From: a virus
DNA: 64,000 nucleotides
Reading direction: 5' to 3' (one strand)
IMG/VR virus record: IMGVR_UViG_3300006990_000027
Location: 1-64,000 of that record
The translations under genes were made by a program, and so were the position numbers. The notes beneath the pieces were generated by a model. The model did not search any database and was not told where the DNA came from. It saw only the letters and a list, made by a program, of their open reading frames with translations. Every line of letters begins with the position of its first letter. The stretch's first letter is position 1. Shown in pieces: positions 1 to 6,267 of this stretch.

Positions 1-1
1 A

Positions 2-679
2 ATTACGCAACCTATACTAGATGCAGATGGTATGATTATTAAATATATTGGTGATGCAAGTATGCACGTTCACGGTGCACCACTAGACGATCCGCATCAT
101 CCTAAGAGTGCAATCCAAACAGGATTAAAAATGTTAACCGCAGTGGAGAAGTTTAATGAAAAAATTACTAGCGAAGGCAGGCCACCCGTTGGGATGGGGG
201 CTGGTATTAATACTGGTCTTGGTTATTTGGGCGAGATGGGCAGTACAGCAAGACACAGTTACGATGTCCTTGGAGACTCAGTCAGTACAGCCGCTCGTAT
301 TGAAAGCAAGTGTAAAGAATACGGATGTCTATTACTTGTTGGAGAATCGACATATGAAGCAACAAAAGACGACTTCTTTTACTTAAAAGTAGATGATCTA
401 CAAGTTAAAGGTAAGAGTGTTGGCCTCGCAATATACACAGTATTAAATATTGAAGTTACACATGCAATAACAAAAAGTCAAGAGATGCATATTCGTATGC
501 ATAAAGAATATAGAAATCAAAACTTTAAAGAAGCAATTAAACTTTGCAATAATTTAATGCGACACTTTGATGGTAAGATGGAAGGATATTATAAGATGTG
601 GATCGAACGTTGTGAATTCCAGCAAACACAAGACTTACCAAAAGATTGGAATGGAGTTTTTATTGCAACAGGTAAGTGA
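2..679 (+). CDS. class III adenylate/guanylate cyclase, C-terminal part (5' truncated by window)
   Basis: The frame is open from the window edge, so the N-terminus is missing. Cyclase landmarks seen are the Lys of IIKYIGD (purine selection), the second metal Asp in GDASM, the Asp of HSYDVLGD (adenine-type selection) and the Arg of AARIES. The usual transition-state Asn (GDxVN) is replaced by Ser (GDSVS). After the catalytic domain comes a TPR-like tail ending in PKDWNGVF, close to the ending PPxDWDGV common in bacterial CHASE2-type adenylate cyclases, so a sensor domain may lie upstream. The product would make cAMP or cGMP from ATP or GTP. A class III cyclase is unusual in a T4-like phage. 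Activity is uncertain because of the Asn to Ser change. Confidence 0.8.
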   Translation: MTQPILDADGMIIKYIGDASMHVHGAPLDDPHHPKSAIQTGLKMLTAVEKFNEKITSEGRPPVGMGAGINTGLGYLGEMGSTARHSYDVLGDSVSTAARIESKCKEYGCLLLVGESTYEATKDDFFYLKVDDLQVKGKSVGLAIYTVLNIEVTHAITKSQEMHIRMHKEYRNQNFKEAIKLCNNLMRHFDGKMEGYYKMWIERCEFQQTQDLPKDWNGVFIATGK

Positions 680-899
680 TATAGAATATCGTGTAATGCA
701 AATTAAGCGTAGAATTGCAGAACTAAAACAGCAAATAGGATATACGTCAAATAGTGTAGAACCTGATCCGCAGACTGCAATACCCAAAACTGCAAATCTT
801 TTTCCTTCAGATCATAATACTTACGAACAAGAGTCTTACAATAATCAACGTGCCAGTGAATTAGATAGTCTAAAACAAAAATTACAAAAGCGAACTTAA
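651..899 (+). CDS. small coiled-coil protein, unknown
   Basis: An 82-aa frame starts inside the last 29 bases of the cyclase gene and may be translationally coupled to it. It is rich in Gln, Glu and Lys and looks helical or coiled-coil at both ends (an MQIKRRIAELKQQ segment and a Lys/Gln-rich C-terminus). Codon use matches the neighbours (GAA, CAA, AAT, AGT). The start could instead be the ATG at 696. It lies opposite the 3' half of a convincing minus-strand gene at 703-1074, so one of the two may be a shadow. No family recognised. Confidence 0.45.
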   Translation: MEFLLQQVSDIEYRVMQIKRRIAELKQQIGYTSNSVEPDPQTAIPKTANLFPSDHNTYEQESYNNQRASELDSLKQKLQKRT

Positions 900-1074
900 T
901 ATCAATAACAAGTCCTGCAAACAAACTACCTAGTCCGTGATGTAAGTAGTGAATATGTGCTTGTTGATTAAGATACTTTTCTTTATTTGAATGAAGTAGT
1001 CGTTGAATTGCTAAATCACAAATTGCATGTTTAGCAAAAAGTAAAAATAAAAATGTTAGTAACACATATAACAA
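703..1074 (-). CDS. DUF3307-like membrane protein
   Basis: About 123 aa with several hydrophobic helices. The pattern fits DUF3307 membrane proteins: an early KHAICDLAIQ helix, a conserved His-rich segment (HIHYLHHG), LIHWHVDYCKT, and a final SADQVLHYL segment. No ATG lies in frame near the start. A TTG at 1074 with GGAG about 8 nt upstream is the best start, and it overlaps the 34-aa gene before it. This is the last gene of a minus-strand late operon. The function of the family is unknown. Its 3' half overlaps the plus-strand frame 651-899. Confidence 0.7.
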   Translation of the reverse strand: MLYVLLTFLFLLFAKHAICDLAIQRLLHSNKEKYLNQQAHIHYLHHGLGSLFAGLVIDIKFAFVIFVLDYLIHWHVDYCKTLVRKYYDLKEKDLQFWVLQSADQVLHYLTYILFAVLVLQFYA

Positions 1075-1160
1075 ACTACAACTCCAACTGCAATACTGAA
1101 TATTAATCCTATCAGTATGTACTTAGTCAAAGCAAAATAGTTTTTTTGTTCTTCAGACAT
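1056..1160 (-). CDS. 34-aa single-TM peptide
   Basis: A very short frame with an acidic/polar N-terminus (MSEEQKNYF) followed by one hydrophobic helix of about 20 residues. The ATG directly follows the TAA of the gene at 1161-1490 and is preceded by GGGGAAAA. Its end overlaps the TTG start of the DUF3307-like gene. This tight packing in a minus-strand operon is the main support. Function unknown; small phage TM peptides often act in the inner membrane. Confidence 0.55.
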   Translation of the reverse strand: MSEEQKNYFALTKYILIGLIFSIAVGVVVCYMCY

Positions 1161-1490
1161 TTATTTTTTCCCCGTACTATCAAACCCCTCAGAAAAACTT
1201 TTGTTCCTAGTTAGAATATCGTCTATGTCTAGTTTTTGCCCGGAGGCTTGTTCTATCTCGTCTTTGTATTCTAACACCATTGATAGTTTTGTGTTCAGTC
1301 TAATCATATCATTATCTAACATTCTAATACGATCAACTAATTTTATAAGTGTAGATTGTGCTTCACCTAGCACAGGTTTAATTTCAGTGGTTACCCACTT
1401 CCATACATAATAAACAAAATAACCTAATCCCATAGCGGCAACAATCGGAAACCCAAAGTCTTTAATTGCATTTGCTAATTCTGTTGTCAT
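1161..1490 (-). CDS. TM plus coiled-coil membrane protein, paralogue of 1497-1775
   Basis: 109 aa. The N-terminus has FGFPIVAAMGLG leading into one membrane helix, then a coiled-coil segment (LVDRIRMLDNDMIRLNTKL) and a polar tail. The order and several motif residues (GFPI, then M-x-ND) recur in the next upstream gene, so the two are paralogues. One helix plus a cytoplasmic or periplasmic coil resembles small virion-associated or holin-like proteins of marine T4-like phages, but no firm family is recognised. Confidence 0.7.
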   Translation of the reverse strand: MTTELANAIKDFGFPIVAAMGLGYFVYYVWKWVTTEIKPVLGEAQSTLIKLVDRIRMLDNDMIRLNTKLSMVLEYKDEIEQASGQKLDIDDILTRNKSFSEGFDSTGKK

Positions 1491-1496
1491 CTTGTT

Positions 1497-1775
1497 TTAA
1501 TCACGCCGAGCGTCCTCTTTTCCTTCGTTGGCCGCAATACGATCAACGTTTGGTCTAATACTTAATACATAACTTAATAATGCATCTATTTTAACAAGGT
1601 CGTTGTTCATAGTTTGAACACGATTATCTAATGCACCAATAATACCTTTAAGACCTTGTACTGACCCTGTTACTGATGCTAGGATAAATTTTAACGTTAA
1701 GAAGACAAATGATCCCGCGGCTATTGCTCCTGCAATAGGGAAACCAACTTCGCCAACAAACGCTAAAAAATCCAT
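1497..1775 (-). CDS. TM plus coiled-coil membrane protein, first gene of minus-strand late operon
   Basis: 92 aa from the ATG at 1775, chosen over a longer frame because GCGAGGA lies just upstream and a late promoter motif (1808-1801) lies upstream of that. Layout: VGFPIAGAIAAG, membrane helix, then a coil (NRVQTMNNDLVKIDALL). Paralogous to 1161-1490. Probably a late inner-membrane or virion protein; function unknown. Confidence 0.7.
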   Translation of the reverse strand: MDFLAFVGEVGFPIAGAIAAGSFVFLTLKFILASVTGSVQGLKGIIGALDNRVQTMNNDLVKIDALLSYVLSIRPNVDRIAANEGKEDARRD

Positions 1776-1800
1776 GTACACATCCTCGCTTCGATATAGA

Positions 1801-1808
1801 TATTTATC
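1801..1808 (-). promoter_or_regulatory. phage late promoter (GATAAATA), minus strand
   Basis: On the minus strand the motif reads GATAAATA, matching the T4 late -10 element TATAAATA. It lies 25 nt before the ATG at 1775, leaving room for a leader that contains GAGGA. Confidence 0.65.
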
Positions 1809-1849
1809 GCCGGATTGGAAAAATATTAGCACATAATTGCAATTAGTGG

Positions 1850-1878
1850 TTGACTTCTATATAGGGTGGTGTTATTAT
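1850..1878 (+). promoter_or_regulatory. sigma-70-type promoter
   Basis: TTGACT, 17-bp spacer, TATTAT. It drives the gene at 1915 and probably the tRNA-Arg behind it. It is divergent from the late promoter at 1801. Confidence 0.8.
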
Positions 1879-1914
1879 AAGTACATAGTTAGAAAACAGC
1901 AATAGGAGGCCTAT

Positions 1915-2175
1915 ATGGCTTACTGGACTCACACTAAAGACCCAATTGGAGCATTTGTTGAAAAAGAAGTGGGCAACCATTTTGAATTTTCACTGAATGA
2001 TCGCGATACATGGTGCGACTACCCACACAAGATCTGGGTAGGCGATGTAGTTGGTCAAGGATACCGTTATGGTACAGTTAAAAAGACTGTGGCCTATGTC
2101 GCAGTAGACGAAGATGAGAATGGTTTACCTGTTGTTGAAAAATGGTCTATCAAGAACTATAGGGAGTATAATTGA
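1915..2175 (+). CDS. conserved small phage protein, unknown
   Basis: 86 aa, acidic and rich in aromatic residues (WTHTK, WCDYPHKIW, GYRYG). It starts at an ATG with AGGAGG 7 nt upstream and follows a sigma-70 promoter, so it is probably early. No signal peptide or membrane helix. The 3' end is 5 nt before tRNA-Arg, so the two are probably co-transcribed. No function recognised. Confidence 0.75.
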   Translation: MAYWTHTKDPIGAFVEKEVGNHFEFSLNDRDTWCDYPHKIWVGDVVGQGYRYGTVKKTVAYVAVDEDENGLPVVEKWSIKNYREYN

Positions 2176-2180
2176 AGTTA

Positions 2181-2257
2181 CTGCCCGTAGATCAACTGGA
2201 TAGATCAACTGCCTTCTAAGCAGTAGGTTGCAGGTTCGAATCCTGCCGGGCAGGCCA
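2181..2257 (+). tRNA. tRNA-Arg (anticodon TCT)
   Basis: Full cloverleaf: acceptor CTGCCCG pairs with CGGGCAG; D arm GATC/GATC; anticodon stem ACTGC/GCAGT with loop CTTCTAA; T arm GCAGG-TTCGAAT-CCTGC; discriminator G and encoded CCA. It reads AGA, a common Arg codon in this AT-rich genome. Confidence 0.95.
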
Positions 2258-2395
2258 ATACCGTAGCACAATATGATGCTACACATAAGGAAAGATCTGG
2301 GGATCCGTGAGCGTAGTTTGGTAGGTACTCCGTGTTCATAATGAGCCAGATCACTGAGTAGGCGGGATGGGGGCCGTACTTGGACAATAAAGATG
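2258..2395 (+). other. non-coding stretch with hairpins between tRNA-Arg and clpP
   Basis: No plausible gene. A hairpin GTAGCA/TGCTAC sits at 2263-2282, and a longer stem GATCTGG (2294-2300) / CCAGATC (2346-2352) closes a 45-nt loop. The loop contains a D-arm-like TAGTTTGGTAGG and a TTCATAA heptamer like a Met anticodon loop, but there is no T arm or acceptor stem. It may be a small structured RNA or a degenerate tRNA. No T tract, so not a classical terminator. Confidence 0.35.
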
Positions 2396-2424
2396 TTGAC
2401 TTTTAAACTAAATATACGTATATT
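2396..2424 (+). promoter_or_regulatory. sigma-70-type promoter, leaderless geometry
   Basis: TTGACT, 17-bp spacer, TATATT. The -10 box ends 6 nt before the ATG at 2431, so transcription would begin at the A of the start codon. No Shine-Dalgarno sequence is present. Confidence 0.75.
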
Positions 2425-2430
2425 ACTATT

Positions 2431-2997
2431 ATGCCTTCTAAATATGATAATTTAACATTTAGTGAAACAATTGACAAAAGTCTTCTGGATAATGACGTAT
2501 ATTATCTACACGGAGAAATTACTACAGATAATGTTGGCGATTGTATTAAATGGATATTATCGGCAAACTTACAGAAAAAACCCAAACGCACTTTAGAACT
2601 ATACATTAATACATATGGTGGAGATTTATACGAAGCCTTTGCACTTATTGATGTAATGAAATACAGTTACCATAATATATCTACTGTTGGTATTGGTGCT
2701 GTTATGAGTGCAGGTTTTTTAATTTTTGCAAGTGGTAAAGAAGGTGAACGATATATTGGTAAAAATGCAGGTAGCATGAATCATCAACACAGTGATGAAA
2801 TGAATTCCAAAATGCATGACATGAGAGCACAGATGAAAGAAAATCAAAACTGTGAAATTAGATGCTTAAATATATTGAAAGAAGCAACAGGCATGTCAAT
2901 GCAAGAGGTTCGTACAAAGTTTATTAAAAATCCTTCGGACCAATACTACACTGCTAAACAAATGGTTGACATGGGAATAGCAGACGAAATATTATAG
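2431..2997 (+). CDS. clpP: ClpP-family serine protease (divergent copy)
   Basis: 188 aa, the usual ClpP length. The catalytic triad is readable: Ser93 in AVMSAGF, His118 in MNHQH and Asp170 in KNPSDQY. The Ser-His spacing of 25 residues is that of bacterial ClpP. The Gly-rich substrate-binding loop is present (NTYGGDLYEAF). It is more divergent than the second copy at 8260 and could form a mixed or accessory ring with it. A phage ClpA-type unfoldase is encoded at 42573. Expression is predicted from a leaderless sigma-70 transcript, so likely early. Confidence 0.85.
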   Translation: MPSKYDNLTFSETIDKSLLDNDVYYLHGEITTDNVGDCIKWILSANLQKKPKRTLELYINTYGGDLYEAFALIDVMKYSYHNISTVGIGAVMSAGFLIFASGKEGERYIGKNAGSMNHQHSDEMNSKMHDMRAQMKENQNCEIRCLNILKEATGMSMQEVRTKFIKNPSDQYYTAKQMVDMGIADEIL

Positions 2998-3007
2998 GGA
3001 GATCAGG

Positions 3008-3214
3008 ATGTCCTATCCTAAGAAAACAGGTCCAAACAGTTGGATCGTTCAAGTAAGAGAAAACGGAAAAACAAAAGAACTCTTTTTAGATCTGCCACCT
3101 GAAAGTCTTAATCAAATGGGTTGGGATGATGGTGACACTCTATTATGGGAAGAACTTGATCATGGTGCATGGTCAATAACAAAGAAGGAAGATACTATTA
3201 ATGTTAAAAATTAA
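3008..3214 (+). CDS. small AbrB/MazE-like protein
   Basis: 68 aa. The middle (LFLDLPPESLNQMGWDDGD, then LLWEE) resembles the swapped-hairpin AbrB/SpoVT DNA-binding fold, where L-x-x-P, LGW and GD are typical. The start follows GGGAGATCAGG closely. The end overlaps the start of the next gene. It might bind DNA as a small regulator, but this is a fold-level guess. Confidence 0.6.
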   Translation: MSYPKKTGPNSWIVQVRENGKTKELFLDLPPESLNQMGWDDGDTLLWEELDHGAWSITKKEDTINVKN

Positions 3215-3689
3215 AGACAGTGTCGAAGACTTTTTTAAGTGGGTAAAAGGTTCTGAACTAGTTGAACTAGACGACATTGATGTAAGTGAGGATCCTGTTA
3301 GACCGGAACTTACACTAGGTTTTAGAATAATGCACGGCCGAAAAATATTTGGTCTAAAGTATAATGAAGAAATAGAAGCAATCGTTTGTACTGCATTATG
3401 TCCCGAAGTACCGCATACAGTTAGAGAAATGGATTACATGTCACAGGTTGCTAACCAAGACGGGCAACGAGGAGAAATTGTTGTTGCATACACTGTATGG
3501 TCTAGAAAAAAAGGTGCAGGTAAAGAAATTATTAAAAAACTAGGCGAATGGGCAAAGGCACATAAGTTTAGTAGACTAGTAACACTATCACCATTAACAA
3601 CTATGGCAACACATTTTCATATTAAGAATGGTGCAAAACAAGTACATATAAATGATGTATCTCAAAATTTTGAATACAAATTAGATTAA
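3201..3689 (+). CDS. GNAT-like acyltransferase
   Basis: 162 aa. The second half has the acetyl-CoA-binding pattern of GNAT proteins: a beta strand IVVAYTVWS, then a KKGAGKEIIKKL pyrophosphate loop and helix, and a final strand and helix with FHIKNGAKQV. The N-terminal 60 residues are acidic and not recognised. It overlaps the preceding gene by 14 nt. Substrate unknown. Similar proteins are common in marine T4-like phages (knowledge, not a search). Confidence 0.65.
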   Translation: MLKIKDSVEDFFKWVKGSELVELDDIDVSEDPVRPELTLGFRIMHGRKIFGLKYNEEIEAIVCTALCPEVPHTVREMDYMSQVANQDGQRGEIVVAYTVWSRKKGAGKEIIKKLGEWAKAHKFSRLVTLSPLTTMATHFHIKNGAKQVHINDVSQNFEYKLD

Positions 3690-3692
3690 ATA
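3685..3692 (+). promoter_or_regulatory. late promoter (ATTAAATA), leaderless geometry
   Basis: The motif ends exactly 5 nt before the ATG at 3698. By T4 late-promoter spacing the A of ATG is +1. No Shine-Dalgarno. Confidence 0.65.
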
Positions 3693-3697
3693 GCATT

Positions 3698-4381
3698 ATG
3701 CGTTTATATGAAGTACAACAACCTCAAGATAGATCAGAACTAGCAAAGATACTAGAACCTTTTCTAACGTATCTTACTAGAGATAATCTTCAACCTAAGT
3801 ATATTGCTAGAAAGTTAAAAAGCCTAATAGCAAGTTTAGGAGTTGAAAAAGTATCAGTAGACTACACTAACAACGTTGATGTTAATGACATGAATCTTAA
3901 TGCAACATATGATCCATGGGACGATGAAGATGAATTAGATCCTTATAGAATTGATTTGTTGTTTAATCCAAAAAACAAAGATGGTATAAAGTTTTCAGCA
4001 GATACTATAGAAGAAGTTAAGTTTAGAGTTATTGATGCACTTGAACATGAAATGATTCACAGTAAACAATATCGTAAAAGAGACTTTGCGACACAAAAAG
4101 GTTTTCGTGCAACTGATAGAGAACAAAAGTATTTAGGTAATCAAGATGAGATAGAAGCCTTTGCAAAGAATATCTCAAGCGAACTGCTAAGACACGCAGA
4201 TAAAGAACAAGCATTAGATATGTTACGAAAAGCAAACAATACAACTGAACTTCGTGACAAACTAGGAAACTTACTTTCACCTAACCTAGTAGGATATCTA
4301 ACTGCATGGAACTTTAACACAAGACATCCTGTCATAAAAAAATTGCTCAAAAAAACATATTTTTATATACAAAATAGTTGA
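3698..4381 (+). CDS. putative HExxH metalloprotease-like late protein
   Basis: 227 aa. A zincin signature HEMIH lies at 117-121 in a helix (ALEHEMIHSKQ), and an acidic DEIEAFA segment at about 150-156 could supply the third ligand Glu. No signal peptide. The N-terminus MRLYEVQQPQ resembles the short leaders shared by the late cassette at 48-56 kb and T4 capsid-targeting peptides. Driven by a late promoter. It might be packaged with the virion and act on host or virion proteins. Substrate unknown; it could also be an inactive relative. Confidence 0.6.
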   Translation: MRLYEVQQPQDRSELAKILEPFLTYLTRDNLQPKYIARKLKSLIASLGVEKVSVDYTNNVDVNDMNLNATYDPWDDEDELDPYRIDLLFNPKNKDGIKFSADTIEEVKFRVIDALEHEMIHSKQYRKRDFATQKGFRATDREQKYLGNQDEIEAFAKNISSELLRHADKEQALDMLRKANNTTELRDKLGNLLSPNLVGYLTAWNFNTRHPVIKKLLKKTYFYIQNS

Positions 4382-4406
4382 CATCTATATCATTCGATAG
4401 TATAGT
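4378..4406 (+). promoter_or_regulatory. sigma-70-type promoter
   Basis: TTGACA, 17-bp spacer, TATAGT, about 60 nt before tRNA-Leu. It probably transcribes the tRNA and the three small genes after it. Confidence 0.8.
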
Positions 4407-4468
4407 ATATAAACAGTAACACATTTCCCTAGGGAGCAATACAATCAAATTAATTAAAGGCGTTAGCC

Positions 4469-4555
4469 GCGGACGTGGTGGAATAGGTAGACACACAAGA
4501 CTTAAAATCTTGAGAACACATGTTCGTGCGAGTTCGAGTCTCGCCGTCCGTACCA
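4469..4555 (+). tRNA. tRNA-Leu (anticodon TAA)
   Basis: 87 nt with a long variable arm. Acceptor GCGGACG pairs with CGTCCGT, the anticodon stem CAAGA/TCTTG encloses CTTAAAA (anticodon at 4503-4505), the T arm is GCGAG-TTCGAGT-CTCGC, and CCA is encoded. It reads TTA, a common codon here. Confidence 0.95.
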
Positions 4556-4579
4556 ACGCAACTATATAGGACAAACTTA

Positions 4580-4732
4580 ATGGATACCGTAGTAAGAACA
4601 TACGAAGTTACATACCCATCAGGACAAACAGTACGATGGAAAAACTATACCATAACAGACTGTCTTATTAAATTTAATGGACACAACTCGATGTACGATT
4701 ATAAATTAAAAATTAGAGAGATAACAAAATGA
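4580..4732 (+). CDS. 50-aa protein, unknown
   Basis: 50 aa from the ATG at 4580; AGG lies about 10 nt upstream. Short beta-rich sequence (VVRTYEVTYPSGQTVRW). The stop overlaps the ATG of the next gene (ATGA), which supports a co-translated operon behind tRNA-Leu. No family recognised. Confidence 0.65.
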   Translation: MDTVVRTYEVTYPSGQTVRWKNYTITDCLIKFNGHNSMYDYKLKIREITK

Positions 4733-5154
4733 CTTGGAACTTTAGAATAATGCGCCGTTACCAAAAAGATTCTCCGGATTTGTTTTGGTATGAAATTGTA
4801 GAAGTTTATTATGGTGAAGACGGATTACCAATGATGTGGTGCGATGCACATACACCTATTGTCAGTGATTTAGATATAGAAATAGAAAGTGATCGTCATA
4901 AAAAGAATAGTATGAATTTAGAAACTTTTATTAAAGATCGCTTACTTGAAGAATTTACTCAGATGATGCGTGATAGTGACTCTAAAGGTCCTATCCTAGA
5001 CGAACGTGATTTTGAAAAAGGTGGTGTGTATGCAGATCATCCAGATGCAGTAAAATTACAAAAAAGTATCGGTGAAGTTAATAATATGACTACCGAACAA
5101 CTAAAACAATTAAGAGAAGATCTAGACGAAGGAGAAGAGGATAATGACTTTTAA
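4729..5154 (+). CDS. conserved acidic phage protein, unknown
   Basis: 141 aa. The N-terminal region (WNFRIMRR, then YEIVEVYYGEDGLPMMW) is a small beta domain seen repeatedly in marine T4-like phages. The C-terminus is strongly acidic (EDLDEGEEDNDF). Overlaps both neighbours by 4-11 nt. No catalytic motif seen. Confidence 0.7.
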   Translation: MTWNFRIMRRYQKDSPDLFWYEIVEVYYGEDGLPMMWCDAHTPIVSDLDIEIESDRHKKNSMNLETFIKDRLLEEFTQMMRDSDSKGPILDERDFEKGGVYADHPDAVKLQKSIGEVNNMTTEQLKQLREDLDEGEEDNDF

Positions 5155-5425
5155 TGATATAACATTTAATGAAACATTAATTCCTAAAGGCATACAAGCC
5201 AAAGTACGCTTTGGTGGATATGATCTGTCAATTATACAGAATGAAGTAAGTTATGGCGGACGCCAAGGCTTATATGAGATTGCTGTCTTCAAAGGTGACG
5301 GACAAGTAGAAATGCCAGGCATCACTGAAGAAGGTGATACTGTGAAGGGTTTTTTGACTGAAAGTGATGTGGAATCAATTCTTAAAAAGATGTACACAGT
5401 TACAGGACAAGTTGAATATCTATAA
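5144..5425 (+). CDS. conserved small phage protein, unknown
   Basis: 93 aa. Mixed alpha/beta with FGGYDLSIIQNEVSYGGRQGLYEIAVF, the type of compact soluble protein frequent in T4-like early regions. An AGGAGAAGAGG purine run precedes the start, and the gene overlaps the upstream one by 11 nt. Last gene of this small operon; a new promoter follows at once. Confidence 0.7.
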   Translation: MTFNDITFNETLIPKGIQAKVRFGGYDLSIIQNEVSYGGRQGLYEIAVFKGDGQVEMPGITEEGDTVKGFLTESDVESILKKMYTVTGQVEYL

Positions 5426-5429
5426 TAGG

Positions 5430-5458
5430 TTGACAAACATTACTTTTTGTAGTATATT
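5430..5458 (+). promoter_or_regulatory. sigma-70-type promoter
   Basis: TTGACA, 17-bp spacer, TATATT. Drives 5485 and the chain of overlapping small genes up to tRNA-Ser. Confidence 0.85.
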
Positions 5459-5484
5459 AAACTTACACAATAAGGAGTAAACAA

Positions 5485-5646
5485 ATGGATACTAATACAC
5501 TAGTTGAACAATTCGCAAGAATGTCAATTGAAGAACGTAATAGTTTTGCAGAAACACTTACAGAAAAATGGCCACACCTTGCTACACAAATCAGTAACTT
5601 AATCGAAGTTTACGGTTTGATACACTCAAGCAAGGAAACTGTTTAA
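5485..5646 (+). CDS. 53-aa helical protein, unknown
   Basis: 53 aa, strong AAGGAG 8 nt before the ATG. Predicted all-helical (LVEQFARMSIEERNSFAETL). First gene of the operon; its TAA overlaps the ATG of the next gene. No family recognised. Confidence 0.7.
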   Translation: MDTNTLVEQFARMSIEERNSFAETLTEKWPHLATQISNLIEVYGLIHSSKETV

Positions 5647-5834
5647 TGTGGTATCTAGTTTATATATGGATAGAAGCAGGATTGGCCTTTAGTACAGTTG
5701 TTGACTTACCAGGAACTATGGACGAATGTTTTCGTATGAGGGATATGTTAAGTGAACAAGTAGGTAAAGGAAATGGAAACTTTAATCTGTCAACCCAAGC
5801 AATTTGTATACAAATAAACGAGATTGATCTATGA
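5646..5834 (+). CDS. 62-aa small protein, unknown
   Basis: Starts in the stop codon of the previous gene (TAATG). The hydrophobic N-terminus (WYLVYIWIEAGLAF) could be a weak signal or membrane anchor, followed by a MDECFRMRDML helix and two further Cys-containing segments. Resembles small phage proteins that carry one Cys pair. Function unknown. Confidence 0.65.
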   Translation: MWYLVYIWIEAGLAFSTVVDLPGTMDECFRMRDMLSEQVGKGNGNFNLSTQAICIQINEIDL

Positions 5835-6067
5835 TGTGGCTTGATTACACTGTAGAACAATTTGGTAAAAACTTTAGAATTGCAGGAGACTGGCCCGGAG
5901 AAGTAATGGGGTTTAGTAAAGAAGGTAAGCCTAAAGACCACTGGTTATACAAACCTGGGGATGTCTTTGTTGTTAATGAAGGCGGATGGTTAGTGAAACA
6001 ACCGTCTCAAATAGAAAAGTTTGTAGTACACAAGCAAGAAGTTAATATAAGGAAAGAAAAAAGGTAA
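5831..6067 (+). CDS. 78-aa small protein, unknown
   Basis: Two adjacent ATGs (5831 and 5834) are possible starts. Beta-rich (FRIAGDWPGEVMGF, GDVFVVNEGGWLV) with a basic C-terminus. Overlaps both neighbours. Function unknown. Confidence 0.65.
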   Translation: MMWLDYTVEQFGKNFRIAGDWPGEVMGFSKEGKPKDHWLYKPGDVFVVNEGGWLVKQPSQIEKFVVHKQEVNIRKEKR

Positions 6068-6159
6068 TGGGATACTTAGAAATGTTAGGAGTTGCACTCG
6101 TTGTTAATAGTATACATGTTTTAATCTACGGAGAGCCGTGGATGATCACCATAAGTTAG
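6067..6159 (+). CDS. 30-aa hydrophobic peptide
   Basis: A 30-aa frame whose ATG overlaps the TAA of the previous gene. It holds one short hydrophobic stretch (LGVALVVNSIHVLI). It is supported only by its overlap with the operon and is followed after 6 nt by tRNA-Ser. Confidence 0.4.
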   Translation: MGYLEMLGVALVVNSIHVLIYGEPWMITIS

Positions 6160-6165
6160 ACTTGT

Positions 6166-6255
6166 GGAAGGATGGCTGAGCGGCTTAAAGCACCGGTTTA
6201 CTAAACCGACGAAGGGGTAACTCTTCCCTGGGTTCGAATCCCAGTCCTTCCGCCA
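6166..6255 (+). tRNA. tRNA-Ser (anticodon reads ACT)
   Basis: 90 nt, class II. Acceptor GGAAGGA/TCCTTCC, D arm GCT/AGC, variable arm stem GAAG/CTTC, T arm CTGGG-TTCGAAT-CCCAG, discriminator G and encoded CCA fit tRNA-Ser. The anticodon loop is TTACTAA, giving anticodon ACT at 6200-6202 where tRNA-Ser(GCT) would have GCT. The outer anticodon-stem pair is a C-A mismatch. A34 is rare in bacterial tRNAs. Confidence 0.85.
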
Positions 6256-6262
6256 CTAAATA
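6255..6262 (+). promoter_or_regulatory. late promoter (ACTAAATA), leaderless geometry
   Basis: Overlaps the CCA end of tRNA-Ser by one base. The motif ends 5 nt before the ATG at 6268; no Shine-Dalgarno. Confidence 0.6.
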
Positions 6263-6267
6263 ACATT

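Noticed and set aside
2205-2387. Minus-strand frame covering tRNA-Arg
   Set aside because: Contains the PAGFEPATY string that arises from reading a tRNA T arm backwards; spurious.
4141-4601. Minus-strand frames over the metalloprotease-like gene and tRNA-Leu
   Set aside because: No ribosome sites, overlap with a recognised gene and a tRNA, shadow-like composition.
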